From Clostridia bacterium (GTDB lineage Bacteria > Bacillota > Clostridia > Oscillospirales > Acutalibacteraceae): DNA of 64,000 nucleotides. The stretch covers positions 1 through 64,000 of the forward strand of contig JAFQOT010000002.1 of assembly GCA_017403065.1 (NCBI GenBank), in the 5' to 3' direction. This document shows, piece by piece, positions 61,780-64,000 of this stretch. The notes below the pieces were generated by a model. The model searched no databases, had not been told where the DNA came from, and was given only the letters and a program-made list of their open reading frames with translations. Made by a program: the position numbers and the translations under genes. How positions within the stretch are numbered: the first letter of the stretch is position 1; every line of letters begins with the position of its first letter.

Positions 61780-62544
61780 ATGCTACTTACTATTGATATA
61801 GGCAACACTAACGTCACTTTAGGAGCTTATGACGGAAGCGTATTATCCTTTACAGCCCGTCTTTCTACCGACAGTTTGAAAACCGATGACCAATATGCAG
61901 TAGAAATAAAAAATCTTTTGTCACTATACAATTTATCCACCGAGGATATTGAGGATGCTATAATATCCTCAGTTGTTCCACAGGTAGGAAAAAGTATTAG
62001 TAACGCTGTATCAAAGCTTTGTCATATTGTACCTTTAATGTTAGGCCCCGGCGTTAAAACAGGTCTTAATATTAAAATCGATAATCCCGCCCAGTTGGGA
62101 GCCGACCTTGTAGCAGGCGCTGTAGGCGCTCTTGAAAGCTACACAATGCCCTGCGTTATAATTGATATGGGTACCGCTTCAACCATAAGCGTGCTTGATA
62201 AAAACGGCGCATTTTTAGGCGGTATTATTGCGGCTGGAGTAAGGCTTACTTTAAAAGCTCTGGCTGAAAATACAGCCCAACTCACCTCAATCCCTATCGA
62301 AGCCCCAAAAAGTGTTATAGGCGCAAACACTGTAGAATGTATGCAGTCAGGCTTAGTTTACGGCGCTGCCTCAATGCTTGACGGACTTTTATGTAAAATA
62401 GAAAAAGAATTGGGCGAAACCCCTACCGTTGTAGCTACAGGAGGACTTTCAAAAGAAATAATTACCCACTGCAGTAAAAATATCATATACAACGAAAATC
62501 TGTTGCTTGACGGATTACACGCTATATACGAAAAAAATAATTAA
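61780..62544 (+). CDS. coaX: Type III pantothenate kinase
   Basis: First step of coenzyme A synthesis, 254 aa, ASKHA fold. Phosphate motif LLTIDIGNTNVTLG at the start, GADLVAGAVGAL and VIIDMGTASTISVLD (second motif), and GGIIAAGVRLTLKAL. AGAAGGGA about ten bases upstream is the ribosome site. An ECF S-component gene follows on the same strand. Confidence 0.96.
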   Translation: MLLTIDIGNTNVTLGAYDGSVLSFTARLSTDSLKTDDQYAVEIKNLLSLYNLSTEDIEDAIISSVVPQVGKSISNAVSKLCHIVPLMLGPGVKTGLNIKIDNPAQLGADLVAGAVGALESYTMPCVIIDMGTASTISVLDKNGAFLGGIIAAGVRLTLKALAENTAQLTSIPIEAPKSVIGANTVECMQSGLVYGAASMLDGLLCKIEKELGETPTVVATGGLSKEIITHCSKNIIYNENLLLDGLHAIYEKNN

Positions 62545-62628
62545 AGGCAACTCCTACTTCTATATTTTGAGGTAGATTGTATATTATTATGAGCTGTACC
62601 CTTAGAGGACAGCATCGGAGGTAATTTT

Positions 62629-63210
62629 ATGTCAAACTCAAAAACAAAAAAACAAACCCAAAACCTTGTATTAGGCGCAATATTTACAGCCCTTATACTT
62701 GTATTGCAGCTTATGGGCTCTTTTATAAGATTTGGAGCTTTTTCTGTAAACATAGTTCTTGTGCCTATTGTTATAGGCGCCGCTATGTGCGGTGTAAAGA
62801 TAGGTGCTTGGTTGGGACTGGTTTCAGGCATAGCCGTACTTATAAGCGGAGATGCCGCATTATTTCTCGGTTTCAGCGTAGCAGGAACAATCGTTACCGT
62901 TTTGCTTAAGGGTATTGCTTGCGGATTAGCGGCTGGGCTTATTTACAAGCTTTTAAATAAATATAACCGTTATATTGCCGTTTTTGCGGCGGCAGCCATT
63001 TGCCCTATAGTTAATACAGGTGTTTTTGCCTTGGGCTGCTTTGTATTTTTCTTTAAGGATATAGCAAATCTTGCGGCTGATATGGGCTTTAACAATGCGG
63101 TATCCTGCATTTTTATAGGCTTTATCGGGGTGAATTTCCTTTTAGAGCTTGCGGCAAATATTATTTTAAGTCCTGTTATTTTAAGGGTTCTTAATTTCAA
63201 TAAAAAGTAA
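62629..63210 (+). CDS. ECF transporter S component, possibly pantothenate-specific
   Basis: 193-residue membrane protein with about six helices and a charged N-terminal start (SNSKTKKQTQ). LVLGAIFTALILVLQLMGSF and GAMCGVKIGAWLGLVSGIAVL, with PIVNTGVFALGCFVFF, fit S components. Next to the pantothenate kinase, pantothenate is a likely substrate (PanT-like), by context only. CGGAGG precedes the ATG. The 84-base gap before it can form two hairpins (CTACTTC/GAGGTAG and GCTGT/ACAGC), not recognised as a known riboswitch. Confidence 0.75.
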   Translation: MSNSKTKKQTQNLVLGAIFTALILVLQLMGSFIRFGAFSVNIVLVPIVIGAAMCGVKIGAWLGLVSGIAVLISGDAALFLGFSVAGTIVTVLLKGIACGLAAGLIYKLLNKYNRYIAVFAAAAICPIVNTGVFALGCFVFFFKDIANLAADMGFNNAVSCIFIGFIGVNFLLELAANIILSPVILRVLNFNKK

Positions 63211-63216
63211 TAAATC

Positions 63217-63256
63217 GGAGGGGTACGGTTTTCACCGTAATACTCCTCCTTTTTAG
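63217..63256 (+). terminator. Terminator after the ECF S gene
   Basis: GGAGG and TACGG arms pair with CCGTA and CTCC around a TTTTCA loop; followed by TTTTTAG. Confidence 0.8.
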
Positions 63257-63281
63257 TGTAGTATTATTTAAGGAGTCAGAA

Positions 63282-64000
63282 ATGAAAATCGCATTTTATA
63301 CGTTAGGCTGTAAAGTAAATCAATACGAAACACAGGTTATGCGTGAGGAATTTGCAAAAAGAGGTCACACCCCGTGTGAAAACAGCGATTTTTTTGATGC
63401 TGCTGTTATAAATTCTTGTACGGTTACTGCCGAAAGCGACCGCAAAACCCGTCAGCTTTTGCGCCGTATAAGAAGAAAAAATCCTAACGCCGCGATTGTT
63501 CTCACCGGTTGTATGGCTCAATCCTTCCCAAAAGAAAGCGCCGACTTAGAGGATGCAGATGTTTTAGTAGGTAATACCGATGTTTTAAAGGTTGTAGACC
63601 TTACCGAGCAATTTTTAAAAAACGGGGAAAGAATAATTCACATAGAGCCACACAAGAAAAAAGAGAATTTCAACACTCCCTCAGTTTCCACCTTTGCTGA
63701 AAGAACTCGGGCATATATGAAAATTCAAGACGGATGCGACAGATATTGCAGCTACTGTATTATTCCTACCGCAAGAGGACCGATTCGTTCAAAATCTATT
63801 GAGGAAATAGAAAATCAAGCAAAAGCTTTAGGTGAAAACGGCTTTTGCGAGGTTGTTCTTGTGGGAATAAACCTCACCTCTTTCGGACGGGATACAGGTC
63901 ATAATTTATGTGATGCAGTCGAAGCGATTGCAAAAGCGCAAGGCATAAAGCGTATACGCTTAGGTTCCTTAGAGCCTGACCATATAAGCGACGCTATGTT
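63282..64000 (+). CDS. mtaB: tRNA t6A37 methylthiotransferase MtaB (partial, runs off right edge)
   Basis: Radical-SAM enzyme adding a methylthio group to t6A37 of tRNAs. The 239 visible residues hold the N-terminal UPF0004 domain with cluster cysteines in TLGCKVNQYE, NSCTVT and TGCMAQ, then the radical-SAM motif CDRYCSYCIIPTARG and EVVLVGINLTSFG. The KVNQYE form is characteristic of MtaB rather than MiaB. The TRAM domain lies beyond the window. Confidence 0.93.
   Translation, partial: MKIAFYTLGCKVNQYETQVMREEFAKRGHTPCENSDFFDAAVINSCTVTAESDRKTRQLLRRIRRKNPNAAIVLTGCMAQSFPKESADLEDADVLVGNTDVLKVVDLTEQFLKNGERIIHIEPHKKKENFNTPSVSTFAERTRAYMKIQDGCDRYCSYCIIPTARGPIRSKSIEEIENQAKALGENGFCEVVLVGINLTSFGRDTGHNLCDAVEAIAKAQGIKRIRLGSLEPDHISDAM

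Overview
The window looks like an AT-rich, low-GC Clostridia chromosome segment, most like a gut Oscillospirales/Ruminococcaceae-type Firmicute. This is inferred from gene content: a PolC-type replicative polymerase, a TrpR-family YerC regulator heading a histidine operon, a spirochaete/Bacteroidetes-style V/A-ATPase operon, ECF vitamin transporters, a Na+-pump decarboxylase subunit, and strong TTGACA-17-TATAAT promoters. I see no phage, IS transposase or CRISPR array, and every large gene appears intact. The first gene (V-ATPase subunit D) and the last (mtaB) run off the ends.

Layout. 1-4.6 kb: V/A-ATPase operon E-DUF2764-A-B-D, minus strand, with its own promoter and a terminator-like leader hairpin. 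4.8-7.5 kb: feoA, feoB and a Cys-rich FeoB partner, with three copies of a GTTAGC-n4-GCTAAC palindrome. 7.5-14.6 kb: a secreted metallophosphoesterase, a GH25/SH3 lipoprotein, a DUF3892 gene, a flavodoxin-like protein, glmS and a MaoC-like hydratase. 14.7-24.7 kb: a conserved minus-strand block pyrH-frr-uppS-cdsA-dxr-rseP-ispG-polC (UMP kinase, translation recycling, undecaprenyl and phospholipid synthesis, MEP pathway, intramembrane protease, DNA polymerase). 24.8-30.7 kb: a metal-riboswitch-like leader with oadB and a small oadG-like gene, an AI-2E exporter family gene, an ABC-F protein, and a cobalamin riboswitch driving a DUF4430 protein plus an ECF S component. 30.8-37.1 kb: degV, a sigma factor, a zinc-ribbon protein, an XRE regulator, tRNA-Met and tRNA-Glu, a DUF3048 lipoprotein, a membrane-anchored protein and an iron alcohol dehydrogenase. 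37.2-45.5 kb: a complete histidine operon (yerC-hisZG-D-C-B-H-A-F-IE-J). 45.6-50.6 kb: a PAP2 phosphatase, pepD, and an OPT transporter overlapping a PqqD-like gene. 50.7-56 kb: an AraC regulator divergent from a GPH sugar symporter and a GH2 glycosidase. 56-60 kb: an FkbM methyltransferase, galE, tRNA-Arg and gdhA. 60.5-64 kb: rpsF-ssb-rpsR, coaX with an ECF S component, and mtaB.

The most interesting points are: a family of intergenic arrays of short variable hairpins joined by a conserved 9-nt linker whose orientation flips around a conserved core (three loci, plus a different array upstream of pepD); a PolC that seems to lack the whole 3'-5' exonuclease insertion; a HisZ-HisG fusion; a YerC-type palindrome over the his promoter; DtxR-like operators around feoA and feoB; a riboswitch-like leader on an orphan Na+-pump subunit; and an XRE regulator whose promoter predicts a leaderless mRNA.
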